64,000 nt of DNA from JAIVJM01 sp963816985. Its GTDB lineage: Bacteria; Acidobacteriota; Blastocatellia; Pyrinomonadales; Pyrinomonadaceae. Numbering within the stretch: position 1 is the stretch's first letter; every line of letters begins with the position of its first letter. The stretch is from contig CAWFMF010000004.1 of assembly GCA_963816985.1 (NCBI GenBank), positions 2,976,001 through 3,040,000 of the forward strand, in the 5' to 3' direction. The position numbers were made by a program, and so were the translations under genes. Positions 26,095 to 35,341 of this stretch are shown piece by piece. The notes under the pieces were generated by a model, which did no database searches, was not told the origin of the DNA, and saw only the letters and a program-made list of their open reading frames with translations.

Positions 26095-26667
26095 TCACCC
26101 CGATACCTGTTTGAGTACCCCGAGCGTGCGACCACTCCGCGCCTTCGACGCCGCCTCGCGCGCGGCCTCCGCCCTAGCGAGCAGACGGCGCACCCTAGCG
26201 AGCGCCGTCACCGCCCGTGTGAATCTCTTCTGCGCGAGCGTCAGCCGCCGCTCCCAATGCTCGGCGATGTCCATCCGCCCCGACGTGTTGCGCGAGTACA
26301 GGTGCTCGACCATGCCGAGCCTGACGTGACACAGGACTGAGTGCTCTATCAGTAGCCGCTCGACGGGCGAAGCGTCCGCGAAGCCGAGGTCTTGCTTGAG
26401 CAGTTCCGCGCCCCGTATGACCGATGCCTTCGTGACATAGCCGAGCCAGAACTTTTTGAAGCCTTGCTCCATCGCCTCGCGCGTCAGGTCGCCGTGCTTG
26501 CGCCACGCCTCCGGGTCGGCGGCGAGGTCGGCGTCTACGTGCGCTTTCGCCTCCGGCGAGGGCTCATCTTTAAACGCCGCCTCCGCCCATAGCCGCGCCG
26601 AGCGCATCATTTCGCTGTGCTTCTTCTCGCCGATGTCTACGACCTTTTCAGCCTGTTTCCGCCGCAT
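26095..26667 (-). CDS. Conserved mobile-element protein of unknown function (LIEH-type)
   Basis: A protein of 190 residues starting MRRKQAEKVVDIGEKKHSEM at ATG 26667, with GGAGG ten bases upstream. It is soluble and helical. The central SPVERLLIEHSVLCHVRLGM then HWERRLTLAQKRFTRAVTAL and ARVRRLLARAEAAREAASKA is the conserved part, shared with the decayed paralogue at 25543-25858. I recall similar pairs with the following MPWETRG gene on other bacterial elements, but no function is known to me. It overlaps that gene by 20 bases. Confidence 0.65.
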   Translation of the reverse strand: MRRKQAEKVVDIGEKKHSEMMRSARLWAEAAFKDEPSPEAKAHVDADLAADPEAWRKHGDLTREAMEQGFKKFWLGYVTKASVIRGAELLKQDLGFADASPVERLLIEHSVLCHVRLGMVEHLYSRNTSGRMDIAEHWERRLTLAQKRFTRAVTALARVRRLLARAEAAREAASKARSGRTLGVLKQVSG

Positions 26668-26965
26668 CCCTTTTGAGCCTCCATTGTCTCTTGTGCAGGT
26701 GATACCCTTCGTCCTCAAGTGCGCTCCGCGCCGCCGTCTGGACGATTCGCCACGCCTCGCCGATCAAGGCGTCAATCCGGTCGTGATGCGCCATCTCACG
26801 GCGCAACTCTTCGCGGGTCTGTTGGCGCTCTTTGCGCTCCGACGTGTCCCGCGCCTCGGCGAGAGCACCGCCGAGCCCTCCGCCTTCGTAGACGGAGAAG
26901 ACTCGACCGCCCCGCCGCTCTTTGCGGTAGTAGTAGCGCCGCCCGCCTCTCGTTTCCCACGGCAT
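26648..26965 (-). CDS. Conserved small basic protein (MPW..RYYYR type)
   Basis: A protein of 105 residues. The N-terminus MPWETRGGRRYYYRKERRGG then RVFSVYEGGGLGG is a distinctive aromatic/basic motif. A charged helical middle (ALAEARDTSERKERQQTREE) and a tail with GYHLHKRQWRLKRD follow. It overlaps and precedes the LIEH-type gene, so the pair is translationally coupled. Function unknown; DNA or RNA binding is a guess from charge. Confidence 0.6.
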   Translation of the reverse strand: MPWETRGGRRYYYRKERRGGRVFSVYEGGGLGGALAEARDTSERKERQQTREELRREMAHHDRIDALIGEAWRIVQTAARSALEDEGYHLHKRQWRLKRDAAETG

Positions 26966-27048
26966 CTTTTGTGCTACAAGTTTTTAGTTGCCCCGCTTCA
27001 CACGCGCTAGCCGACTGGCTCAGAGAAGTAAGAGAGCAGGTGAAAAAG

Positions 27049-28663
27049 TCACATATTGGGTAGGCGCTGCGGCTTGTCCTTCACCGCCCGCTTCTTTTGG
27101 GGCGCTCTCTTGAAGGTGGCGTTAGCGTGCGCCTTGGGGTAGTCAATGCCGCGCCCCTCTAAGAGTTCTTCAATGGTTATAATTTGGATGCGGGGGTGTT
27201 TCGACCAAGAGGGAGAATTGTAGATACCGGCCTCCGCTGCCTCCGCGCGCATCGGTTTAGTCGGCGGCTGCATTGTCAGAAGAACCCCAATATCTGCCCC
27301 CTCTCTCTCTATCACGCCGCGCAGTTCTCTGATGTGGTTAGATGGTATCTTCCCGGCTTTGACCGAGAGGATTATTTGCTTAGTCGTGCCCGGTCGAGGG
27401 TCGTCATGGAAAAAGAGCCGACCGTCTATCCCTTTATCTGCCCCCTTCTTCTTATCATCGAGACGACCGCCGACCTTGCCGACTGCCCACCACTGGAACT
27501 GATAGGGGTCACGCTTCGCCAGTTCTTCAGCGTGTTGTAGATTGTTACGGGTTCCCCGATCACTTCGTATGTAACAGTATCTCCATATGCGTTGTGCAAG
27601 CGGTGTCTGATGAGGCCGATTGCTAGATGTGTGATGTCTATGCCGATCCAGTTGCGGTGTAAGCTCTCCGCGACGGAGATTGCCGTGCCGCAACCGCAGA
27701 AGGGGTCTAACACTACGTCGCCTTCGTTACTGCTCGCTGTAATAATGCGTTCGAGCAACTCTTCGGGCTTCTGGGTGGGGTAGTGCAGGCGCTCGGCGGC
27801 GGCGGCGGAAATCGGCGGTATATCTACCCACATCGAAGACGCGGGCGTGCCCTCTTGCTCGTCAAGGTAACGCTTCAAATAAGGTCTTCCGGTTCCCGAC
27901 CATTCAATACGACCATCCTCATCTAGCGCCACAAGTTTCTCGCGATGGTACGCCAGCCCCATTCGGGGGTGTATCCCTTATATTCATAAGCAAGATTAGG
28001 GCGCGGCCCCATTGAAGCGGTGCGGATAATTTCGTGTAATCGGTAGCGCCCGCGTTCGTCCGTGAAGCGATAAAACTTCTTAACGTACTCTGGATCGTGC
28101 TCAAGATAAAAAACGGGATTCCAAGTGAATCCCTTTCCCGCGTAGAAGAGAATAGTATCGTGAATGTGCGCCCACTTGCGGCTGTCATTATGGCTGCTTG
28201 TTCGCCTCCATATAATCTCGTTTCTGAAATTCTCTGGCCCGAAGGCGGCGTCCATTAGCATCTTGATGTAGTGGCTCGCCGTTGTATCGCAGTGAAGGTA
28301 GATGCCGCCTTCGGGTTTAAGTACGCGCCGCAACTCAACCAAACGGGGGGCCATCATTGCGAGGTAAGCCATCATGTCGTTACCGCCTAAGAACGTGTGG
28401 AAGGCCCGCATCACCTGTGACACCTTGCCGCCGCACTCTACAACATCTTGATACGCGGCGACAGCGGCCTGATCCCAACTCCATGTGTCCTCGAAAGCGA
28501 TCATCTGAGCGGCTGCGCGAGTGCCGTCACGCTCAGTAAAGAAAGCATTAAAATCTTGATTGCTGTTGAAAGGGGGGTCTAGATAGATGAGGTCAACTGA
28601 CTCGTCTTCAACGTGCTCCCGGAGGATTTGCAGGTTGTCGCCATAGTAGAGGAAGTTGGTCAT
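27049..28663 (-). pseudogene. DNA methyltransferase fused to a restriction-like nuclease domain, two frame breaks
   Basis: As a single reading this is a protein of about 535 residues. The N-terminal part MTNFLYYGDNLQILREHVED has the catalytic motif LIYLDPPFNSN. It is followed by HYPTQKPEELLERII and the SAM motif VVLDPFCGCGTAI, a beta-class order typical of N6-adenine or N4-cytosine enzymes. The C-terminal third (KGADKGIDGRLFF, QIILSVKAGKIPSNHIRE) resembles an Mrr-like PD-(D/E)xK nuclease. Breaks lie near 27950 (loss of one G would explain EWGWR to YHREKLVAL) and near 27545-27560 before HAEELAKRDPYQFQWWAVG. Either the system is dead or the consensus has indels. ATG 28663. Confidence 0.75.
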
Positions 28664-28696
28664 AGTAGGTGGATTATACTGAAAGGCTCCGCACCG

Positions 28697-30696
28697 TTAT
28701 AGGAAAAATTGCTCGCAGGCTTTCAGTATCTCTCTATGTCTGGCTGTCACATACGCAACTCCTTTATCCTGCGAATAGCCTACCCACAAAGGAGCGTCTA
28801 ACGCAGCCTGAAGGCGCTCATCGCCGTGCGGAAGGTGTTCAAGGTTCGGAGTTTGAGCGCCTTCGGCTAAGTTATTGCCATAACCATCTTTATCTGCGCC
28901 ATTTGCCCGAAGGCGCTCAACCCTATTTTCTTGAGTATCTTCGGAGCCTGTTTGAGCACCTTCGTCGTCCGGCAATGCCCACACCCATTTCTGGAAGTGA
29001 GTGCCGGGCATCCCCACCTTGTTCGAGCGCACCTTCAGCCGCGTTTTGGCCCTGCGTAGGGTAGCCGGGTTGATGCCCCCCTGTTTCGCCTCGCCTCGAT
29101 GGCCTTCGCGTCGCGCGCACCATCCGACAAGGCCGTGCGGAGGAAGTCCATCGCCTCGGCGACGGAACTGCGCTCCTCATCCTCGGTGGCCGGGGCGAGG
29201 ATGCGCCCGGCTGTCAGGTCGCTCGCGCCCGTCCAGTAGAATTGCCCGCCTTCGAGCGTGTAGCCGACGGCCTCGCCGTGCGGGGCGAGGTTGTTCTTTA
29301 TCTGCACGACGGCACGCTTGCCGGGCTCGTCCGGGTCTGCGCCGACGAGGAGGACGGAGCGGGCCGCCGCCGCGAAGTCAATCGAGCCGATGCCAGCGTT
29401 TAGGGCGTGCCCGCCGCCTCTGGACTTCCCTAGATGTCGGACGGCCAGCAGCGCGCAGCCGCAGCGCTCGGCGATGGCCGCCAGCGGCGCGGAGATGGCC
29501 CGGCACTCGTTCGCGCGGTGGATGTCCACCTTCCCGCCCGTGAAGGCGAACAGCGGGTCTATGACGACAAGGGAAGGGGAGTATTCAAGAATCCTAGTCT
29601 CAAGGCGAATCAGCCCCGCCGTGTCGAACGTCAAGGGCTCGGCGAGTGCGAAGACGCGAGAAACGTCAGCGCCCACGGCGTCAAGGCGGGGCCGGAGCGT
29701 GTCGCCGAGGCCGTCTTCGGCGGAGAGCATGAGCACGTTGCCCGGCTCGAAGGGTTCCGCGCCGGGAAGCCCCCGCCCGTGCGAGACGCCTGCCGCGAGG
29801 GCGCACGTCAGCCACGACTTACCTAAGCCGGGGTCGCCTTCGAGGATGGTCAGCTTGCCGCGCGCGATGTAGGGATGCCAGAGCCAAGAGACGGTTTCGG
29901 GCCGCACGTCGGCCATGCAGACGATCTGAAGGGGTGCGCTGCTCTGTGAACCTTCGGCGTCAAACAGTGGCGCACTCTCGGCGAGCACTAACAACTCGTC
30001 CACAACGCCCCCGGCGTCAAGCCAGTCGCTCACGTCGCCCTTCGGCGGGAGGTTCGGGAGCTCGAGGATGCGGACGCTGGCGGCGATGCCTTGAAGGGAG
30101 CGTGCGACCTTCGCGGCGTGCTCGCGGCCCGGCTCGTCGTTGTCAGGGATGCAGACGACGTGACGACCGCGCAGATATTCGCTGTACTCATCCCGCCACT
30201 TACCGGCCCCGCCCGCGTTCGTCGTCGCCAAAAAGCCGAGGGATGCTAGGCGGTCGGCGTCCTTTTCCCCCTCCACAATAAAGGCGGTCTGCGCCGGGTC
30301 TGCCGCGAGGAGTTCGGCCAAGCGGTAAACGACGCGGCGTGTGCCGTTCAGTTTATAAATCCACCCACCCGCGCCGTCGGGCCGTCGTTGACTGAAGCCT
30401 TTAGGCTCATAACGAATTGCCTGAAAGAGCAAGTCGCCTTGCTCGTCGCCGTAGTCGTAAGCCGAGGCGACGCGGCGGGCGCTTCGCTCCTTACCTTCGT
30501 CAAGGTTGATGCCCGCAGCGAGGTGTATCGCCTCGAACGTGCATCCGGCGTGACAGTGGAGAAGTAGTCGCCCGCTCTCGCCTTCGCCGATACTCAAGGA
30601 ATTGCGCTCGTCATTGTGTGCCGGGCAAAGGGCCGTCCAGCCGTCGCCGCTGCGCTTCACGCCCTTGAATTTGTGTAGGATGTCGCGTGCGCTCAT
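28697..30696 (-). CDS. TOPRIM/AAA primase-helicase-like replication protein (one frame break)
   Basis: About 665 residues once one indel near 29088-29098 is corrected; as given, the main frame stops at 29035. Domains in order: CHC2-like zinc finger (LCPAHNDERNSLSIGEG, HCHAGC); a TOPRIM domain (AFIVEGEKDADRLASLGFLA, VVCIPDNDEPGREHA); and a RepA-type AAA ATPase with Walker A LEGDPGLGKSW and Walker B LVVIDPL. Beyond the break the other frame continues EAKQGGINPATLRRAKTRLK and ends QFFL at 28697, a C-terminal helical extension. Likely starts or supports replication of the excised element. The ATG at 30696 overlaps the stop of the HTH gene (ATGA). Confidence 0.8.
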
Positions 30697-30893
30697 GCCG
30701 CTTTTGGCCTTCTTGCGTTCCTCTGTAAGAACTCGTTAATGAACTCTTGGGTAGTAAAGACCCGCGAGCCGACGCGATAACTGCCGAGACGCTTCTCGCG
30801 GATCATCCTATGAACCGTGATCGGGGCGACGCGAAGGATTGCCGCCGCTTCCACCTTAGTCAGAAGAGAACTAGTTGCCGTTGTCTCACTCAT
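30693..30893 (-). CDS. Excisionase-family HTH protein
   Basis: A protein of 66 residues: LLTKVEAAAILRVAPITVHR, MIREKRLGSYRVGSRVFTTQ and EFINEFLQRN is the helix-turn-helix 17/excisionase pattern. ATG 30893 is preceded by GGAG; a longer frame to 30959 crosses a terminator and is not used. Coupled by a 4-base overlap to the primase gene. Likely the Xis or a replication control protein of the element. Confidence 0.8.
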   Translation of the reverse strand: MSETTATSSLLTKVEAAAILRVAPITVHRMIREKRLGSYRVGSRVFTTQEFINEFLQRNARRPKAA

Positions 30894-30930
30894 CTTTTCT
30901 TTCTCCGCTTTGACTTGAGTTGACTCTGAT

Positions 30931-30963
30931 AAAAAAAGGCGCTGCTGAGTTATCAGCAACGCC
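30931..30963 (-). terminator. Strong intrinsic terminator
   Basis: On the complement GGCGTTGCTGA-TAAC-TCAGCAGCGCC is followed by seven T residues (30937-30931). It ends the transcript of the minus-strand gene at 31048-31728 and isolates the primase operon. Confidence 0.85.
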
Positions 30964-31047
30964 AGTAAAGCATGAATAAAGATTGGGTGTAATTGTCGAG
31001 CTTTTTGGATTCTTCCTCTACACTGTCGAAATTCTCACAGGATTTCT

Positions 31048-31728
31048 CTACACCTCTCCGTGAAATTGACGCCATTTCCGTTCGAGGTCGTCACGGCTCA
31101 CTTGATGTCGTTCCATCCAGTCATAAACTGTGGGGCGGAAGTCCTCTCTTTCCGGGGCTAGTAGGCGTGCAAGTCCTCTGATGGAGAACCGCTCTAGCTT
31201 TAGTAGTGCATCAAGTATCTGACTGTCGTTGATGGCATAGTCACGCTTCTGACGATGCGCCCCCGCAGCTTTATAATCTTCCATATCCGCATCGTGGGAT
31301 TTTTCTGGCAGATGGAGGAGCTTCCTTAGCCTTTCTTCAATCACATGAAATGTTGAGACTCTTACCCCAGCTTGGACGTGTTTATAGAACGCGCCGAGGT
31401 TAAATCCGACTCCCATCCCGTGGGAGAGTTTGCTTAATATCCAGAGTCCATCGCGCAGAAAAAGGGTCACTGTCAGGAGCAAACCACAGATAGCAGCTTT
31501 TGACTCCCCGGCAACTCGCTCCTGACTCCATCCCGGCCTCGAAATAGACCCTAACGATAGTTTCTCCGCGATAATCTCTTCAGCCCATTTCTGCGGGTTA
31601 AAGTGCAACACGGAGTCGCCGACCGTGGCGATTAGTATTAAGGCGTCGCCCTCTTTACTAAATACCACCTCTGACGCGCCCTTCAGCTCAACGGAGATTT
31701 GTTCAATTATAGCGGTTTGCACTTGCAT
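31048..31728 (-). CDS. Protein of unknown function, start provided by IS630
   Basis: A protein of 226 residues. The body (EVVFSKEGDALILIATVGDS, HFNPQKWAEEIIAEKLSLGS, HVIEERLRKLLHLPEKSHDA, YDWMERHQVSRDDLERKWRQ) has no recognised motif; one hydrophobic segment (SKAAICGLLLTVTLFLRDGL) is present. The ATG at 31728 lies inside the left inverted repeat of the IS630 copy, so the natural start and promoter have been separated by the insertion. Closing the gap with one TA gives no obvious longer start. Followed by a strong terminator. Confidence 0.5.
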   Translation of the reverse strand: MQVQTAIIEQISVELKGASEVVFSKEGDALILIATVGDSVLHFNPQKWAEEIIAEKLSLGSISRPGWSQERVAGESKAAICGLLLTVTLFLRDGLWILSKLSHGMGVGFNLGAFYKHVQAGVRVSTFHVIEERLRKLLHLPEKSHDADMEDYKAAGAHRQKRDYAINDSQILDALLKLERFSIRGLARLLAPEREDFRPTVYDWMERHQVSRDDLERKWRQFHGEV

Positions 31729-32710
31729 TGCCCCTAATAGCCACAATGCCTGAACCAACCATCAATGTCATCAAGTGTCACAGCTTTGAGCGCGTCTCGC
31801 AGTGCCGCGTTCAATTCCTTCGGCGTCCGTGGTTGGCGTCCGCGCACCAAAGTCTTGACCTTCGACCAACAGTTCTCAATCGGCGAGAAGTCCGGCGAGT
31901 AAGCGGGCAACCACAAAACCTCTGCTTTGACCGAAGTGACGGCTTGCTCGACCTGACTGGCTTGATGCACCGGCAAGTTGTCGAGCAGCACAACGTCTTT
32001 GGGGCGCAACTGCGCGACCAGCGCATGACGGACATAAGAATCAAAGACCAGCGTGTCAATCGCACCTTCAATCGAGAGGGGCGCGAGCAATCCGCGCAAG
32101 CCCAAACTCCCGATCAAAGTCACTGCTTTGCCGTGATTGCGCGGCACGCTCTGGTTGACTCGCCTCCCTCGCGCCGCCCGCCCGTAAGCTCTGGTCATCG
32201 CCAAATGAAAGCCTGTTTCGTCGGTAAAGACGAAACGGCGACGATCCAAGCCAGAGACTCGGCGACGAAAAGCCTGACGGTCGGCTTCGACCCGCTCCGA
32301 GGCGGCGAGGCTTTTTTTTACGAGGCAGTCCGAGTTTCTGTAAGGCACGGCAGACAGTCGAGAGATGCACTTCGACTTTGGCTCTCTTTCTCAAGTGAGC
32401 CACCAGTTCTTCGAGTGTCGCGTCAGGCTGCTGCGCGACTTGCTGGCGCAACAGTCCCAATCGCTTGTCATCGAGGGTGGCAGGATAGCCTCCACCGTGC
32501 GGTTTCGGGGTCAAGCCATAGCCTTCACGATAGCGGTGGAGCAAACGAGAGACCGTGCGGCGGTCAACCTCAAAGGTTGATGCCATCTCGTCTAATGTCC
32601 CTTCACCACTTTCGTAAGCCATTACGATCTTCTCGCGTAAATCAGTCGAGTAAGCCCTCATGAGTTATCAATGGCTCACGAGACAGGGGCAATGCAAGCG
32701 CAAACCGCTA
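31710..32710. mobile_element. IS630-family insertion sequence
   Basis: 29-base terminal inverted repeats at 31707-31735 and 32685-32713 differ at one position; outermost core sequences are GCGGTTTGC and GCAAACCGC, each bounded by TA, the normal IS630/Tc1 target duplication. The element is about 1.0 kb and carries one transposase in two overlapping frames. It is inserted upstream of the minus-strand gene at 31048-31728. Confidence 0.9.
31734..32661 (-). CDS. IS630 transposase (two frames joined by slippage)
   Basis: The first frame from ATG 32661 (MRAYSTDLREKIVMAYESGE) encodes the HTH part and ends near 32068. The second frame, ending at TAG 31734, carries the DDE nuclease: RFVFTDETGFHLAMTRAY, VVLLDNLPVHQAS and AYSPDFSPIENCWSKVK give D, D and E. 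They overlap at a run of eight A on the coding strand (32312-32319 region), a typical slippery site, where ALQKLGLPRKKK would continue into KSLAASERVEADRQAF. The stop lies in the inverted repeat. Probably functional by -1 frameshifting. Confidence 0.88.
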
Positions 32711-32862
32711 TAAGTCTTTTGCAAGCCTTGAAATCTCTTCCTGCGTCACTAGTTGGCCTCCCTGTAAACCATTCCCTGAAATGGATTCGGCCCGCCTGCC
32801 GCGTCAGGAAAGTCGCGGCCTGTCCTCACGTTGGCCGACGTGAGTAAGGCGGGCCGAAGGCA

Positions 32863-34014
32863 TTAATTTATTAACACACTCGCCGTCTCTGCCTTCGCCT
32901 CTGTCGCCTCGGCGTGGAATGAGTCCATAGCTTCAGCAGCACGCCTTATTGTTTCCGCGCCCGGATTAACATACCTGTACGTCGTCTGTGGCTGGCTGTG
33001 GCCGAGGATGCGCCCGACTTCAGCGAGGCTCAGACCTTTTTGCACTAGCCGCGTCGCCGCCGTGTGCCGGAGGTCATGGAAGCGCACGTCCGTAAGCCCG
33101 GCATCTTCGCGCGCGGAGGTGAAGGCCATGCGTGCATTGTCCTTGATGCCGAAGACTAGCCCTTCAGGGTCTTGAGGCGAGAGTTCCCACAGCCTCAGAA
33201 GTTCAGTTAATAGGCGCTGTGATACTGGCACGTCACGCGAGGTCAAGGTCTTCGTGTGCAGGGCGCGAACATGAATCACACGTCCGTCTAAATCCGCCTG
33301 CGTCCATCTTAGTTTTAGTAATTCGCCTCGGCGCATACCTGTGTCGAGTGCGGCAATCACTAAGGGTCGGAGGTGAGCGCGTTGGCGGACGGAGCAGGCT
33401 GCCAAAAGTTTCTTCTCTTCATCGGCGGTAAGTATCCGCTCGCGCCTGTGCTCGTCAGCCGTAGAGATAAGGGGCGGCCCTGACGTGAAAGGGTTGCGTG
33501 GTATCCAACCTTCGGTCACGGCAACGTTAACCATTCTACGCAGGGTCGAGAGTTCGCGGTTGACAGTGGCAATAGATAGGGTCTTTTCTGTGCGGTCAGA
33601 TATTGTCTGAAGCCGAGCGGCACGAAAGTCTCTGATGTCGGCATAAGTAATGCGACGCAGGCGCATTTTCCCGAAAGACTCGCGGAGTACCTTAATTTGT
33701 CCCTTTGCCGTCGCTAGTCCACGCACGCCCGCGATCTTGTGCTCGTCTTGGTATTGAGCGGCTTTGTAGTAATGCTTCTCGCAATAGGCAGCCAGTTCCG
33801 CAAACGTCATGCGCTCGGCATCAATCGAGCGCCCGGCGGATTGGTCGAACTCTTTCGCTAATGTTTCGGCTAGTTCCTTCGCGTGGGCGTAACTCTCGGC
33901 CCGGCGCTGGCGGTCACGGCGCTTGCCAGTAGCCTCGTCTAAGTAGTTAAGTCGCGCCCACCAAGTCTTATTCCGACCCTCGCCACGGCTGAAGACTGAC
34001 ACAGATCGCTTCAT
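32863..34014 (-). CDS. Tyrosine recombinase (integrase of the element)
   Basis: A protein of 383 residues. The ATG at 34014 has an excellent GGAGG seven bases upstream; an in-frame extension to 34086 is Cys-rich and unlikely. An N-terminal arm-binding and core-binding region precedes the catalytic domain with Arg in ALDTGMRRGELLKLRW, Lys-bearing HTKTLTSRDVPVS, HDLRHTAATRLV and LGHSQPQTTYRYVNP, so the R-K-H-R-H-Y set is complete. It lies next to attR and reads into the element. This is the enzyme expected to integrate at ychF. Confidence 0.93.
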   Translation of the reverse strand: MKRSVSVFSRGEGRNKTWWARLNYLDEATGKRRDRQRRAESYAHAKELAETLAKEFDQSAGRSIDAERMTFAELAAYCEKHYYKAAQYQDEHKIAGVRGLATAKGQIKVLRESFGKMRLRRITYADIRDFRAARLQTISDRTEKTLSIATVNRELSTLRRMVNVAVTEGWIPRNPFTSGPPLISTADEHRRERILTADEEKKLLAACSVRQRAHLRPLVIAALDTGMRRGELLKLRWTQADLDGRVIHVRALHTKTLTSRDVPVSQRLLTELLRLWELSPQDPEGLVFGIKDNARMAFTSAREDAGLTDVRFHDLRHTAATRLVQKGLSLAEVGRILGHSQPQTTYRYVNPGAETIRRAAEAMDSFHAEATEAKAETASVLIN

Positions 34015-34112
34015 TTCGTATCCTCCTTTGTGTGTCCGTTGTGTGTGAAGAGGCCCAAACTGGCTGCACACAACGCACACACACAAATACGTTGCTAGTC
34101 AGCGAGTTTCGC

Positions 34113-34200
34113 TGATAGCTCGTGATAAGGCAAGGTATATTTTTTGATGGCTAATTCATTGAAAATGAAAGCGATTGATAAGGGTTGATAGCGGGTGATA
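34113..34200. promoter_or_regulatory. TGATA iterons beside attR
   Basis: TGATA occurs at 34113, 34123, 34176, 34186 and 34196: a pair and a triplet, each spaced exactly 10 bases. They lie between the integrase start and the attachment repeat, where arm-type integrase or excisionase sites, or replication iterons, would be expected. Confidence 0.55.
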
Positions 34201-34222
34201 CTTCCGCAGATTTAGTTGCACT

Positions 34223-34239
34223 TCAGACGTTGAAGCGGA
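34223..34239. other. Right attachment site (attR) in the ychF 3' end
   Basis: TCAGACGTTGAAGCGGA, last five codons of ychF including the stop; identical to 18832-18848. Confidence 0.8.
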
Positions 34240-35323
34240 AGTGGACGACGTCGCCTTCGCGCATGACGTACTCTTTGCCTTCGAGGCGGGTGAGCCCCTG
34301 CTCGCGGGCGGCGTTGTTGGAGCCGGAGCGGATGAGGTCTTCGTAGCTCACGACTTCGGCGCGGATGAAGCCGCGCTCGATGTCGGTGTGGATGGTTCCG
34401 GCGGCCTGCGGGGCGCGCGTCCCCTGCGGGATCGTCCAGGCGCGCACCTCCTTCTCGCCCGCCGTGAGGAAGGACATGAGGCCGAGGAGGCGGTAGGCGC
34501 TCTTGATGAGTTCGTCCACGCCGCTGCCTTCGACGCCGACGGTCTGGAGGTAGTCGCGGCGCTCGTCCACGGGGAGCGCGACTAATTCGGCTTCGAGCTG
34601 CGCGCAGATGACGACCAGCTCCGCGCCCTCCTCGGCGGCGATGTCGCGGACGGTCTGGACGTGCGGGTTCGAGAAGGGGTCGGCGAGCGTCGCTTCGTCC
34701 ACGTTGGCGGCGTAGATGGTCGGCTTGGTCGTGAGGAGGAAGAGGCTGCGGGCGACGGCGCGCTCGGCGTCGTCGAGGGGGACGATGCGCGCGGGCTTGC
34801 CTTCGGCGAGGGCGACCATCAGCTTGTCAATGACTTCTATCTCGGCGCGGGCGGTCTTGTCTCCGCTCTTGGCGGTCTTCTGCGCGCGCTCGCGGCGGCG
34901 CTCGACCGTGGAGAGGTCGGAGAGCGCGAGTTCTATCTGAATCGTCTCGATGTCGCGGCGCGGGTCAACCGTGCCTTCGACGTGGATGATGTTCTCGTCC
35001 TCGAAGCAGCGGACGACCTGCACGACGGCGTCGGTCTCGCGGATGTTGGCGAGGAACTGGTTGCCGAGCCCCTCGCCTTTGGACGCGCCGCGCACGAGGC
35101 CCGCGATGTCGAGGAACTCGACCGTGGCGGGGATGATGGTGGTCGTCTTGACGAGTTTCGCGAGCGGCTCAAGGCGCTCGTCGGGCACGGGGACGACGCC
35201 GACGTTCGGCTCGATGGTGGCGAAGGGGTAGTTGGCGGCCAAAGCCGCCGTCTGCGCCGTGAGCGCGTTGAAGAGAGTGGACTTGCCGACGTTCGGGAGA
35301 CCGACGATACCTGCTCGGAGCAT
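34223..35323 (-). CDS. ychF: Redox-regulated ATPase YchF (Obg-like family)
   Basis: YchF/OLA1 binds the ribosome and hydrolyses ATP; it acts in translation and oxidative-stress control. The protein is 366 residues with P-loop GLPNVGKSTLFNALT, FATIEPNVGVVPVPD, DIAGLVRGASKGEGLGNQFL, the altered fourth motif NVDE in TIYAANVDEA, and a C-terminal TGS-type domain ending GDVVHFRFNV. It is complete in spite of the element inserted at its 3' end, because the attachment sequence restores the last codons. ATG 35323. Confidence 0.96.
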   Translation of the reverse strand: MLRAGIVGLPNVGKSTLFNALTAQTAALAANYPFATIEPNVGVVPVPDERLEPLAKLVKTTTIIPATVEFLDIAGLVRGASKGEGLGNQFLANIRETDAVVQVVRCFEDENIIHVEGTVDPRRDIETIQIELALSDLSTVERRRERAQKTAKSGDKTARAEIEVIDKLMVALAEGKPARIVPLDDAERAVARSLFLLTTKPTIYAANVDEATLADPFSNPHVQTVRDIAAEEGAELVVICAQLEAELVALPVDERRDYLQTVGVEGSGVDELIKSAYRLLGLMSFLTAGEKEVRAWTIPQGTRAPQAAGTIHTDIERGFIRAEVVSYEDLIRSGSNNAAREQGLTRLEGKEYVMREGDVVHFRFNV

Positions 35324-35341
35324 TGCTAAACCTCTGGAAGA

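Larger units (their letters stand above)
18832..34239. mobile_element. Integrative element inserted at the 3' end of ychF (about 15.4 kb)
   Basis: The 17-bp sequence TCAGACGTTGAAGCGGA occurs at 18832-18848 and again at 34223-34239. The right copy is exactly the last five codons of ychF (complement, ...RFNV-stop). A tyrosine recombinase gene lies just inside the right copy, with TGATA iterons between. Between the repeats are a TOPRIM/AAA primase, two excisionase-like HTH genes, a fused methyltransferase-nuclease, an IS630 copy and several genes of unknown function; base composition is more AT-rich than the flanks. No conjugation or phage structural genes are visible. Such direct repeats at a gene 3' end are the normal footprint of site-specific integration. 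The age is unclear: several cargo genes carry frame breaks. Confidence 0.85.

Noticed and set aside
32790..32860. GGCCCGCCT/AGGCGGGCC pairing after the integrase gene, as a terminator
   Set aside because: The stem encloses about 50 bases and no T-run follows on the relevant strand, so termination is not supported.
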